Assembly (NCBI GenBank): GCA_016715075.1
Contig: JADKBK010000003.1
Span: 124,001-188,000, forward strand
Length of the DNA stretch: 64,000 bases
Reading direction: 5' to 3'
Source of the DNA: Bacteroidales bacterium
Lineage (GTDB): Bacteria; Bacteroidota; Bacteroidia; Bacteroidales; VadinHA17
This document shows, piece by piece, positions 17,850-26,328 of this stretch (positions are counted from its first letter, which is position 1; the number at the start of each line of letters is the position of its first letter). A program made the translations under genes and the position numbers. The notes under the pieces are model-generated. The model saw only the letters and a program-made list of their open reading frames with translations. It made no database searches and was not told the DNA's origin.

Positions 17850-20516
17850 ATGAAGCAAGCATTCCGGATTTTAGTCGCTGTCGCTATTATTATGTCGGCA
17901 GGATGTAAAAGTAACCTGCCTCAAATAACGATCTATGACCTCAGATGCGAAAATCTTACCGAACCTGAAGGAATAGGAACAATGATACCCGGACTGAGCT
18001 GGAAGATTAAATCTGACAGGAACGGCACATCACAGAAAGCATTTCAGGTTCTGGCCGCCAGCAGAATTGATCTTTTGGATGAAGAAAAGGCAGATCTTTG
18101 GAATTCCGGTAAAATCATATCTTCCTCCAGTGTGCTCAGTCAATATATGGGCAATGCTCTCAGATCACGTTCTGTAGTCTGTTGGAAGGTAAGGATATGG
18201 GATGAAAACGACAGGATGTCGGAATGGAGCACATCGGCCGGCTTCAGTATCGGATTACTTGAAAAATCAGACTGGACAGCTTCATTCATAGGCCTGCCCG
18301 GAAAAGAAAATAATAGTGTAAGTCCGCAGCTGAAAAAGACTTTTGATATTAAAAACAAGGGGGAAAAGATATTTCTTCATGTCAACTCCCTGGGATATCA
18401 CGAGGTTTTTGTGAATGGTGATAAAGCCGGGGATAAGGTTCTCACTCCTGCCGTTTCACAGTTTAACAAGAGATCTCAGATTATAACTTATGATATCACC
18501 CAACTCCTCAGAGAGGGAAGGAACGATATCATTCTCTGGCTGGGCCACGGGTGGTACAGCAAACCATTGCCGGGTGTCGATTATGACAGACCTGTTGTAA
18601 GAGCTCAGATGGAACAATTAAATAACGGCAAATGGGAAACTATTGTAGTTACAGATTCGGCCTGGACCGGAAGGAACAGCGGATATTCCCTCATCGGCAC
18701 ATGGAGATCCGGTGACTATGGCGGGGAGAAAGTTGATGCATCTTTGCTTCTAAATGATCTCACATCATCATCCCTTGATGCTGCTTCCTGGGACCCGGTA
18801 TTTATTGCGGTTAATCCGGAAGCAGAAGCATCACCTCAGTCCACTGAGATGAACAGTATCTTTGATATTATTAAAGCTGATACTGTAATCCCTTTCGGTG
18901 ATGGAAAATGGCTGATTGATATGGGCAAAACGCTTACTGGCTGGGCGGAAATAAGGTTTCCTGCCCTGGTTGCTGGACAGAAGCTGATTCTGGAATATTC
19001 GGATCACTTTGAAAAAGATGGCGAATTGAAAGATCAGGGCCAGCAAGACATATATATTGCATCAGGAAAAGAGGGAGAAAAATTTCTGAATAAATTCAAC
19101 TATCATGGATTCAGGTATATAGTAATATCAAATCTTAAATCAAAACCTGAAAAGGAGGGTATTACTGCATACCTTATACATACCGGTTACAAGCTGGCTT
19201 CCTCCTTTGAATGTTCCGATACTGATCTGAACAGAATTCATAATATGCTATTTTATACATTAAGATGTCTTAGCCTGGGAGGGGATCTTGTTGATTGTCC
19301 TCAGATAGAGAGACTTGGCTATGGAGGAGACGGAAATGCGTCCACTCTTACCGCACAGACAATGTTTGACCTGGCACCACTTTATTCCAACTGGCTGCAG
19401 GCCTGGGCCGACTGTGTACGTGAAGACGGGGGAATGCCGCATACAGCTCCCAATCCTTATCCGGCAGGTGGTGGACCTTACTGGTGCGGTTTCATCATAA
19501 CTGCCTCATGGAAAACTTTTGTGAATTACGGTGATGTCAGGGTACTTGAAAAGTTTTATCCGGTAATGCAGAAATGGCTCACATACGTGGGTAAATACTC
19601 GCCTGACGGACTCCTTGAACCATGGCCTGAAACTGATTACAGGGCATGGTATCTGGGTGACTGGGCTGTTCCTGAAGGCACTGATCAGACAGATAAGTCA
19701 TCTGTAAAACTGGTTAACAACTGCTTCGTTTCGGTTTGTTATGAAACCATGCAAAAAATTGCCGGTGTACTTGGCAAAAATGCCGACGCCGAAGAATATG
19801 GAGTCAGGAAAGATCAGATTAAAAAACTAATTCAAAATCAATTATTTGACACCTCCAGGAAGATCTATGGAAGCGGATCGCAAATAGACCTTACATATCC
19901 CCTGCTTGCAGGAGTAGTACCTGATTCTTTGGTAGGTACCGTCACAAAAAATCTTATCGATGAAATCGTGATTAACCATTCGGGCCATGTTGCCTGCGGA
20001 CTCGTCGGGATACCGGTCTTTACTGAGTGGGTCATAAAAAATCAGGAAGTTAACCTGATGTATTCAATCCTGAAAAAGAAAGATTATCCTGGCTATCTGT
20101 ATATGCTTGAAAACGGAGCAACTACTACATGGGAACACTGGAACGGTGCAAGGAGCAGGATACATAACTGCTACAATGGTATTGGCTCATGGTTCTACCA
20201 GGCACTGGGCGGTATTCAGCCTGATGAGGAATTTCCGGGATACAGGGAGCTTGTGATAGATCCCCAGGTCCCTGGAGGCATGACATGGGCAAATGCATCA
20301 AAGGAGACACCTTATGGAACTGTTTCAGTAAAATGGAAACTTGAGAATGGCCTCTTTAAAATGGATGTTGCTATTCCTGTCGGTTGCATAGCCAGGGTCG
20401 CAATTCCAAAGGATTCAGATAAATACTCCTTAAATGGGAAAAGTCATAATACCGATGGACCTTTTGCTCAAATTGAAAGCGGGAAATACAGCTTTGAGTG
20501 GAAAACATCAAAATAA
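17850..20516 (+). CDS. GH78 alpha-L-rhamnosidase-like lipoprotein
   Basis: This 888-aa protein has N-terminal beta-sandwich domains (about residues 30-400, with a Bac_rhamnosid_N-type stretch around VNGDKAGDKVLTP and HGWYSKPLPGVD), a six-hairpin catalytic domain (about 410-770) and a C-terminal beta domain. The catalytic region contains GGDLVDCPQIERLGYGGDGN, the counterpart of the DCPQRDERLGWTGD block with the acidic general-acid position. ATG at 17850 gives a lipoprotein signal ending SAGC, so the enzyme is likely membrane-anchored and faces the periplasm or outside. It releases terminal L-rhamnose from glycans by family precedent. An in-frame upstream start exists but would spoil the signal. 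Confidence 0.88.
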   Translation: MKQAFRILVAVAIIMSAGCKSNLPQITIYDLRCENLTEPEGIGTMIPGLSWKIKSDRNGTSQKAFQVLAASRIDLLDEEKADLWNSGKIISSSSVLSQYMGNALRSRSVVCWKVRIWDENDRMSEWSTSAGFSIGLLEKSDWTASFIGLPGKENNSVSPQLKKTFDIKNKGEKIFLHVNSLGYHEVFVNGDKAGDKVLTPAVSQFNKRSQIITYDITQLLREGRNDIILWLGHGWYSKPLPGVDYDRPVVRAQMEQLNNGKWETIVVTDSAWTGRNSGYSLIGTWRSGDYGGEKVDASLLLNDLTSSSLDAASWDPVFIAVNPEAEASPQSTEMNSIFDIIKADTVIPFGDGKWLIDMGKTLTGWAEIRFPALVAGQKLILEYSDHFEKDGELKDQGQQDIYIASGKEGEKFLNKFNYHGFRYIVISNLKSKPEKEGITAYLIHTGYKLASSFECSDTDLNRIHNMLFYTLRCLSLGGDLVDCPQIERLGYGGDGNASTLTAQTMFDLAPLYSNWLQAWADCVREDGGMPHTAPNPYPAGGGPYWCGFIITASWKTFVNYGDVRVLEKFYPVMQKWLTYVGKYSPDGLLEPWPETDYRAWYLGDWAVPEGTDQTDKSSVKLVNNCFVSVCYETMQKIAGVLGKNADAEEYGVRKDQIKKLIQNQLFDTSRKIYGSGSQIDLTYPLLAGVVPDSLVGTVTKNLIDEIVINHSGHVACGLVGIPVFTEWVIKNQEVNLMYSILKKKDYPGYLYMLENGATTTWEHWNGARSRIHNCYNGIGSWFYQALGGIQPDEEFPGYRELVIDPQVPGGMTWANASKETPYGTVSVKWKLENGLFKMDVAIPVGCIARVAIPKDSDKYSLNGKSHNTDGPFAQIESGKYSFEWKTSK

Positions 20517-20539
20517 TATCGTCACACGTTAATTTTTTT

Positions 20540-20620
20540 ATTACACTGAGAGCTCAGAGGAGTCACAGAGAGCCACAGAGGGAAAGATCCTCTGTGAGGA
20601 ACTGTGGCAACTTTGTTATT
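20540..20620. repeat. Dispersed CACAGAG-type intergenic repeat, copy 3
   Basis: TTACACTGAG, TCACAGAG and CCACAGAGG units precede TCCTCTGTGAGG and AACTTTGTTA, again an imperfect inverted arrangement. It begins 23 bp after the GH78 stop within the 483-bp gap 20517-20999, which otherwise contains another palindromic repeat and an A/T-rich leader. Confidence 0.7.
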
Positions 20621-20707
20621 TCCCGGTTTGCCGTGAAATACTTCGGAATTTTGGTAACAGATTATATAATCTGATGATGCTCATTATTAAGCGAAATTTC
20701 TCTGTAA

Positions 20708-20780
20708 CACCCCTAAATCCCCCAGGGGGGACTTATTTAAAACCAACAAGTTTTAAAGCCCCCCTCGGGGGGTTTGGGGG
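20708..20780. repeat. C/G-rich palindromic repeat (ATCCCCC...GGGGG type)
   Basis: The left part (CCCCTAAATCCCCCAGGGGG, 20709-20728 region) and the right part (GCCCCCCTCGGGGGGTTTGG, about 20758-20777) are each internally palindromic and also complementary to one another over most of their length. This is typical of dispersed non-coding repeats. A 65-codon frame across it has no protein features. Confidence 0.75.
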
Positions 20781-20999
20781 TAGAAACAGATTTTTCAATA
20801 GCCCCAAACTTCCAAAAATATACTGTTGCATTAATTCTGAAGAATTACACTACCGGCGGGCAGATGTTTAAGTTCTGAATTTCTATCAGGTGTAATAAAT
20901 ATTAAGATATTCTTATATAATTCCGTTTACTGAAGAATATCATTAATTGAAAGTTTTCTAAAATGTAACTTCGCCAATCAATTTAAAGCGACTTACTCA

Positions 21000-22508
21000 A
21001 TGTCAGAGCTTGAAAAATATTTCAGCAAATTCCGCAGGAACATCATCGGAATAGATACGGAGATTGAGACTCCTTACGGATCAAAAAAACTCATTTACGC
21101 TGACTGGATTGCAAGCGGAAGGCTCTATGGGCCTATCGAAAGGAGGATCTCTGATGAGATAGGTCCAATGGTTGGCAATACCCATTCGGAATCAACTGCA
21201 ACAGGAAAGGCGATGACCTCAGCTTATCATCAGGCTCAGAGGATTGTCAAGGATCATGTGAATGCGGATGAAAATGATGTTCTGATTTTTACAGGCACAG
21301 GCATGACCTCGGCAATTGTAAAGCTTCAGAGGATTATCGGACTGAAAGTACCTGAACAGGCCAAAAAATTCTGTGCCGTATCAATGTTCAACAATGTAAA
21401 ATGCAGTGATCTTTCGAGCCAGAATCGACCGGTAGTTTTTATTACTCATACAGAGCACCATTCAAATCACACATCCTGGTTTGAGACGCTGGCAGATGTG
21501 GTTGTGCTTGAACCATCAGCCGATCTTAAAGTAAATCCTGAAGCGCTCCGCAGGGAACTTGAAAAGTATAAGGACAGACCTTTGCTCATCGGATCCTTTT
21601 CTGCATGTTCCAATGTTACCGGATATTATCCTCCCTATTATGAACTGGCAGCTATTATGCATGAATATAACGGTTATTGTTTCGTTGATTTTGCCGCCTC
21701 AGCTCCATATGTGGATATTGATATGCATCCTGAGGATAAAATGCAGCAGCTTGATGCGATTTTTTTCTCCCCTCACAAATTTCTTGGCGGTCCGGGAAGT
21801 TCGGGAGTCCTTATATTCAGCAAGGAGCTTTATAAGAATGAGATTCCGGATACCCCAGGCGGAGGTACGGTAAAGTGGACCAACAGGTGGGGCGGATACA
21901 GCTATATAAGTGATATTGAAGTAAAGGAGGATGGAGGCACTCCCGGTTTCCTCCAGGGAATCAAGGCAGCACTTGCCATCTCGCTTAAGAAGGAGATGAA
22001 GACTTCCTTGATAGCTGAAAGGGAAAGTGAACTTATTAAGATAGCTTTCAGGGAGTTATCAAAAATTACAAACCTCCGTATCCTGGCTGACGGGATTAAA
22101 GAGAGGCTCGGTGTTTTCTCTTTCTATATCATCAATATTCATCATAATCTGATAACAAGGGTTCTTAATGACAGATTCGGTATCCAGATGCGCGGAGGAT
22201 GTTCATGTGCCGGAACCTATGGTCATTTCCTGCTTGACGTGGATTTCAATCTTTCAAAAGAGATTACAGATAAAATTGATGAAGGAGATCTCTCTATGAA
22301 GCCGGGCTGGATAAGACTTTCGCTTCATCCCACGATGACTGATGAGGAGTTGATGAATATCATTGATGCAATTCAACAGGTAGTTGAGAATATCGATGAA
22401 TGGAAGAAAGATTATCTCTACGACAAGCATACCAATGAATTTCATCACAATAAGTATCCTGAGGAGTTAAAATCAGATTACTCTTCCTGGTTCAATCTCG
22501 AAATATAG
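21000..22508 (+). CDS. Class V aminotransferase-fold PLP enzyme (cysteine desulfurase-like)
   Basis: This 502-aa fold-type I PLP enzyme of the class V group has IYADWIASGRLY near residue 31, the cofactor His region ITHTEHHSNHTSW at about 142-154, VDFAASAPYVDID, and the PLP-lysine motif FFSPHKFLGGPGSSG. A GGCSCAG segment near residue 400 places a cysteine where cysteine desulfurases have theirs. It is longer than IscS/SufS (about 400 aa) because of N- and C-terminal extensions. The substrate is unknown; selenocysteine or cysteine lyase activity is possible. The start is ATG at 21000 and no adjacent Fe-S genes are present. Confidence 0.75.
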   Translation: MSELEKYFSKFRRNIIGIDTEIETPYGSKKLIYADWIASGRLYGPIERRISDEIGPMVGNTHSESTATGKAMTSAYHQAQRIVKDHVNADENDVLIFTGTGMTSAIVKLQRIIGLKVPEQAKKFCAVSMFNNVKCSDLSSQNRPVVFITHTEHHSNHTSWFETLADVVVLEPSADLKVNPEALRRELEKYKDRPLLIGSFSACSNVTGYYPPYYELAAIMHEYNGYCFVDFAASAPYVDIDMHPEDKMQQLDAIFFSPHKFLGGPGSSGVLIFSKELYKNEIPDTPGGGTVKWTNRWGGYSYISDIEVKEDGGTPGFLQGIKAALAISLKKEMKTSLIAERESELIKIAFRELSKITNLRILADGIKERLGVFSFYIINIHHNLITRVLNDRFGIQMRGGCSCAGTYGHFLLDVDFNLSKEITDKIDEGDLSMKPGWIRLSLHPTMTDEELMNIIDAIQQVVENIDEWKKDYLYDKHTNEFHHNKYPEELKSDYSSWFNLEI

Positions 22509-22517
22509 TATTTTCAC

Positions 22518-22525
22518 TACCTTTG
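22518..22525 (+). promoter_or_regulatory. Candidate -7 promoter element of the DPSL gene
   Basis: TACCTTTG matches TAnnTTTG exactly and lies about 80 bp before the ferritin-like ATG. No clear TTTG is found 19 bp upstream, so an activator may be needed. Confidence 0.4.
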
Positions 22526-22606
22526 AATAATCGTGGAAAGAATCGATCTGTTTTGAAATGTGCTTTGAAGATATTCTTTTACTAACAATCTATAAACCAA
22601 TAAAAT

Positions 22607-23107
22607 ATGGGACAGAAAGGAAGATCAATAGTTAAGATGGATGTTGATGAGCTGATCGGCTTATTAAATAAGGCATTATCTGATGAATGGCTTGCCTATT
22701 ATCAGTATTGGATTGGTGCAAAAGTGGTTAAGGGGCCTATGAAGGATGCAGTTATTGCAGAGCTAACCATTCACGCTACGGAAGAGCTTTCTCATGCTGA
22801 ATTAATCTCGACAAGAATTATCCAGCTGGGAGGAATACCTGTGTTATCACCGGCAGAATGGCTGAAAATATCTAACTGCGGGTATGATATCCCAAGCGAT
22901 CCATACGTGGAAGAGATCCTGAATCAGAATATTAAAGGAGAGCAGTGCGCTATAAAAATTTATAGCGGACTACTTGATATTACTCGCGAAGGAGACCCCG
23001 TTACCTACAATATGATTCTTCAGATTCTTTCCCAGGAGGTCGAACATGAAGAGGATCTCTCGTCACTTAAAGAAGATCTGGAACTGATGCTTGACAGAAG
23101 AAGGTAG
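22607..23107 (+). CDS. DPSL / thioferritin-type ferritin-like protein
   Basis: This 166-aa four-helix ferritin-like protein has predicted diiron ligands E27, E60, H63, E112, E144 or E146, and H147. It also has two cysteines, C91 and C114, spaced 23 residues, like the conserved pair beside the iron site in DPSL (Dps-like, thioferritin) proteins of archaea and anaerobic Bacteroides. DPSL proteins oxidise Fe2+ with peroxide and store iron, protecting anaerobes. The gene converges with the 3' end of the thiol/radical SAM operon and ends 3 bp before the NifX-like stop. Bacterioferritin (haem-binding) is the main alternative, but the Cys pair argues for DPSL. Confidence 0.75.
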   Translation: MGQKGRSIVKMDVDELIGLLNKALSDEWLAYYQYWIGAKVVKGPMKDAVIAELTIHATEELSHAELISTRIIQLGGIPVLSPAEWLKISNCGYDIPSDPYVEEILNQNIKGEQCAIKIYSGLLDITREGDPVTYNMILQILSQEVEHEEDLSSLKEDLELMLDRRR

Positions 23108-23110
23108 CTA

Positions 23111-23548
23111 TCAGTTGCATCCGCAACTGTGTCCTTCTGTTCCGCAACCGCAGGAGTGAGCATGTTTATGTTGATTATGCTGAGGCAGGTGAATACTGCT
23201 TGTTAGATGTTTATGGCAACTGCTTCCCTTGTCTTCTACATTACCAGAAAGGTACTCCCTTACCAGTTCAGCCGGTTCGCCGGCACAGCCACGGATCACG
23301 GAAATGCCGTTCCTGGTAAATTTACTTAAGGCTCCACCTCCCATTCCGGCGGCCAGTAAAACAGTAACACCATCGGTTGCGAGCCTCGAAGCAATATTTG
23401 ATTTGCAGCCTGTTCCCTCTTCCGGCACTATAGTCTGCATTCCGGTGATCTCACTCTCCTCAGATATCGTAAAAACGCCAAAATAATCACTCTGTCCGAA
23501 ATGACCACTTATCTTATTCTCATTGGTTATAGGTACTGCGATTTTCAT
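23111..23548 (-). CDS. NifX/NafY-like dinitrogenase cofactor-family protein
   Basis: This 145-aa protein has one NifX-type domain (about residues 1-105: MKIAVPITNENKISGHFGQ, then GTGCKSN and AAGMGGGALSKF) and a Cys/His-rich tail (HKHAHSCGCG..HSCGCN). The domain binds metal-sulfur clusters in nitrogenase maturation, but no nif genes are present, so it probably binds an Fe-S or other metal cluster in another setting. It is the last gene of the ten-gene operon, starting 3 bp after the OsmC stop. Confidence 0.8.
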   Translation of the reverse strand: MKIAVPITNENKISGHFGQSDYFGVFTISEESEITGMQTIVPEEGTGCKSNIASRLATDGVTVLLAAGMGGGALSKFTRNGISVIRGCAGEPAELVREYLSGNVEDKGSSCHKHLTSSIHLPQHNQHKHAHSCGCGTEGHSCGCN

Positions 23549-23551
23549 ATT

Positions 23552-23941
23552 TTAAATTTTAGATGATTTTACTTTAAATACCGGCGGATGCATTATAGAT
23601 TTTTTCACTTTACATAGCTCCGCAACATTTATTACAGAATCCTTATACTTCTCCGGGAAATCAGGAGGAAGCTTTATATCAATTGTTATATCAACAGGCA
23701 ACCCAGTCTCATTGTCAAATTCAGTTGTCTGGATTATCCTTATATTATCCGTAGGTATCTTGCGGTTATCACAAAAAGATTTCACATAAATTCCGGCGCA
23801 TGTTCCTATTGACGCAAGAAAAAGATCAAAAGGGGCAGGCGCAGTATTTCCGCCTCCATTATCCAATGGCTGATCTGTTCTGATAACATGGCCGTGCGAA
23901 TATGCGCTAACCACTTTACCTCCGTCGAATGTTATTTCCAT
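23552..23941 (-). CDS. OsmC-family protein
   Basis: This 129-aa OsmC/YhfA-like protein has the family hydrophobic helix with FLASIGTCAGIYVKSFC, which supplies the thiol-peroxidase cysteine; a second cysteine (AELCKVKKS) lies near the C-terminus. Such proteins reduce organic hydroperoxides or act on persulfides in the cytoplasm. It lies between the methyltransferase and NifX-like genes in one operon with gaps of 57 and 3 bp. Substrate unknown. Confidence 0.85.
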   Translation of the reverse strand: MEITFDGGKVVSAYSHGHVIRTDQPLDNGGGNTAPAPFDLFLASIGTCAGIYVKSFCDNRKIPTDNIRIIQTTEFDNETGLPVDITIDIKLPPDFPEKYKDSVINVAELCKVKKSIMHPPVFKVKSSKI

Positions 23942-23998
23942 TTTAAAAATTGTACGAAAGGGTTATTGTCTATTTTAACAAATGAACCGTGCAAATGT

Positions 23999-24616
23999 TT
24001 AGACACGGTTTGCAGTGAGCAGAAAGACATCAAATTTTTTATTTTCCGTCTCGGATATTTTCCTGTCAAGAATAAAACATGTACTGTAAGATATGTCGCT
24101 GAAACTGTTCTTCTTTAATTTTTCTGCAAGATTTGCCGGATCGAAGCCCGGATGACCGCTAAATCCTTCACCATGAAATGACCCGTCCTCTTCATAAAGA
24201 TCAGCAATTGCCAGGTATCCGCCGGGGTTCAGCAACTTTCCGAATCTTTCTAAAATAGTGTCAATATCTGACACATGATGCAGAACCATCTGGGTAAAAA
24301 TAAGATCGAACTTCTCAATACTATAGTCTTTATGTTCAAGATCAAAATTCAGGACTTTCAGGTTTTTAACCCCGGTTTCCTTTATCTTCTCATTCATTAT
24401 CCGAACCATCTCAGTTGAGTTATCCATCAGCGTAATCTCTTTCAGATCTTCCCTGAGGAGAAAGCTGGCTATACCTGTACCTGCTCCGTATTCCAGGGCT
24501 GTCAGATTTTTATTAAGAGGGATGCTTTTCCTTATCTCTTTCACAATAGCCTCTGAACGTGACCAGTGCATAGGATTCATGTCCCATTCTGCCGCTTTGA
24601 TATCGAATTCACTCAT
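23999..24616 (-). CDS. Class I SAM-dependent methyltransferase
   Basis: This 205-aa Rossmann methyltransferase has motif I LEYGAGTGIASFLL (about residues 41-54), motif II LMDNSTEMV, and a motif IV-like LIFTQMVLHHVSD. It resembles YcgJ/UbiE-type small methyltransferases whose substrates cannot be read from sequence. It lies 57 bp upstream of osmC in the redox operon. Methylation of a thiol, metalloid or the operon's peptide product is possible but unproven. Confidence 0.82.
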   Translation of the reverse strand: MSEFDIKAAEWDMNPMHWSRSEAIVKEIRKSIPLNKNLTALEYGAGTGIASFLLREDLKEITLMDNSTEMVRIMNEKIKETGVKNLKVLNFDLEHKDYSIEKFDLIFTQMVLHHVSDIDTILERFGKLLNPGGYLAIADLYEEDGSFHGEGFSGHPGFDPANLAEKLKKNSFSDISYSTCFILDRKISETENKKFDVFLLTANRV

Positions 24617-24711
24617 ATAATTACAAATTTAACATTGAAATAAAATAACCGCAAATATTTGAATTCAAATTTAAACTTTGCGGTTATTAATATCCTGTAT
24701 CAGAAACGCCT

Positions 24712-24915
24712 CTACTCCTTTTCGGTGGATTTCCAGCCCAGAGCCCAGTAGATTGGGCAAAAGCTAATAAAACTTGTAAGTGCAAGAACTCCTGCAACAA
24801 CTAAAAGAATAATTCCGGATAAGCCGGAGATCACTTTTGTAAAAAAGAGGATTGCTACTACGATAGCAAATGCTATCCTTAGTATCCGATCAACATTTCC
24901 CAGATTTTTTTTCAT
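24712..24915 (-). CDS. DUF2892 (YgaP-like) small membrane protein
   Basis: This 67-aa protein has the DUF2892 pattern: KNLGNVDRILRIAFA followed by two transmembrane helices and a C-terminal CPIYWALGW. In YgaP this module follows a rhodanese sulfurtransferase domain; here it is stand-alone. The gene follows the thioredoxin reductase fusion by 34 bp. A role in sulfur or thiol handling at the inner membrane is inferred from context. Confidence 0.85.
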   Translation of the reverse strand: MKKNLGNVDRILRIAFAIVVAILFFTKVISGLSGIILLVVAGVLALTSFISFCPIYWALGWKSTEKE

Positions 24916-24949
24916 AATAAATTAATTTTAAATAAGTATCTGATAAAAC

Positions 24950-26218
24950 CTAATTCAATTCTTTGGAGATTGCCATTGCTGCTATTGTCCCATCGGCAAC
25001 GGCAGTAGTTATCTGTCGGTATTTCTTGCTTATCACGTCGCCTACCGCATAAATACCATCTTTGCTGGTACGCATGTCCTCATCGGTTTTGATATAACCC
25101 CATTTATCGAGGTCCAGGTTATCCCCGAAAAGGCTGATATTGGGTTTCATTCCGATAAAAATAAATACTCCGTCACTTATCAGCGTTTGCCTGGTCTTTG
25201 TTTTCACATTCTCTGTTTCAGTGACAATTTTATTGCCCTCCTTTTTAAACTCCCTGGGTTCTGTGTCGAACATTACTGAGATTTTGGGATTGCTGAATGC
25301 CCTCTCCTGTGCCTGCATATTTGCAGTTAACTTATCGAACTGGTGCACGATTGTAAGCTTTGTTGCAAAACGTGTTAAATACTCTGACTCTTCAACAGCT
25401 GAATTACCGCCTCCAATAACAACAACTTCTTTCCCTTCCATGTATTTTCCGTCGCATGTTGCACAGTATGAGATCCCACTCCCTTTTAATTGCTTCTCTC
25501 CCGGGGCTCCGGTAAGATTTGGTGTTGTTCCTGTCGCTATAACGATCTTCTTCGCTCTTACAGTCTCGTATTCATCTATTACAACCTCTTTTTTATCGAG
25601 ATCCACACTTGTAATATCAACTGCAACTTTATATACGGTACCGCATAATTTCGTTTGTTCGCTCATGTTATGCGAAAGTAAATAACCTGCCTGAGGTTCA
25701 ATGAAGCCAGGGTAGTTTGACACCTCATGTGTTGTTGAGACATGGCCGCCTGGAAGCGAAATGTCAATAAGCACAGTATTGATCTTAGCCTGACAAAGGT
25801 ATAGCCCTGCTGTCAAACCACCAGGTCCGGCACCAAGAATTATCACATCATATTCTGAAACAGAAGGTTTTATCTCTGATTTAATCTCTGCAACCTTCTT
25901 CTCAGGCAGCATGCTATCGAGATTACTGATTATATCACTGCGCTTTATCCCTCCGGTGAGTCTTCCTGCAACCTCCGCACCATCATTGAAAAAGAGAAGT
26001 GTAGGAGAAGATTTTACCCCAAGCTTATCGGCCAGCTCACGGTTTTTCTGCCTGAAGATTTTAATGAACTTAATGTCAGCTCCGTAAAGTCCGGAAAGGT
26101 CTTCAAACTTCGAAGCGAGTGCCTCGCATGGGGGGCATTCAGTAGAGTAAAAGTCAAGTACTACCTTGCCTGATTGCAAAACTTCACTTTCAAATTCAGA
26201 TGCATTGATCTCTTTCAT
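24950..26218 (-). CDS. Thioredoxin-thioredoxin reductase fusion
   Basis: This 422-aa protein joins an N-terminal thioredoxin (residues about 1-105, active site CPPC at 28-31) to an FAD/NADPH thioredoxin reductase (residues about 120-422, GAGPGG at 129-134, redox CATC at 252-255, NADP motif GGGNSAVEE). The reductase can therefore pass electrons to its own tethered thioredoxin. ATG at 26218 is chosen; an upstream in-frame start would add an 18-residue tail absent from thioredoxins. It lies directly after the radical SAM gene, consistent with supplying reduced thiols or electrons to that pathway. Confidence 0.92.
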   Translation of the reverse strand: MKEINASEFESEVLQSGKVVLDFYSTECPPCEALASKFEDLSGLYGADIKFIKIFRQKNRELADKLGVKSSPTLLFFNDGAEVAGRLTGGIKRSDIISNLDSMLPEKKVAEIKSEIKPSVSEYDVIILGAGPGGLTAGLYLCQAKINTVLIDISLPGGHVSTTHEVSNYPGFIEPQAGYLLSHNMSEQTKLCGTVYKVAVDITSVDLDKKEVVIDEYETVRAKKIVIATGTTPNLTGAPGEKQLKGSGISYCATCDGKYMEGKEVVVIGGGNSAVEESEYLTRFATKLTIVHQFDKLTANMQAQERAFSNPKISVMFDTEPREFKKEGNKIVTETENVKTKTRQTLISDGVFIFIGMKPNISLFGDNLDLDKWGYIKTDEDMRTSKDGIYAVGDVISKKYRQITTAVADGTIAAMAISKELN

Positions 26219-26328
26219 TTTTTTACTTTTTTCAAAATTATTGCCCCTTTGGATACCCAGGGTTAAAGGCATTTATCACTTTCTAAATTGGAGGAAAGAC
26301 AGGTCAGGTATGTTTCGAACAATAAACT

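Noticed and set aside
20674..20871. 65-codon frame after the GH78 gene
   Set aside because: It lies across a palindromic C/G-rich repeat and has no protein-like composition.
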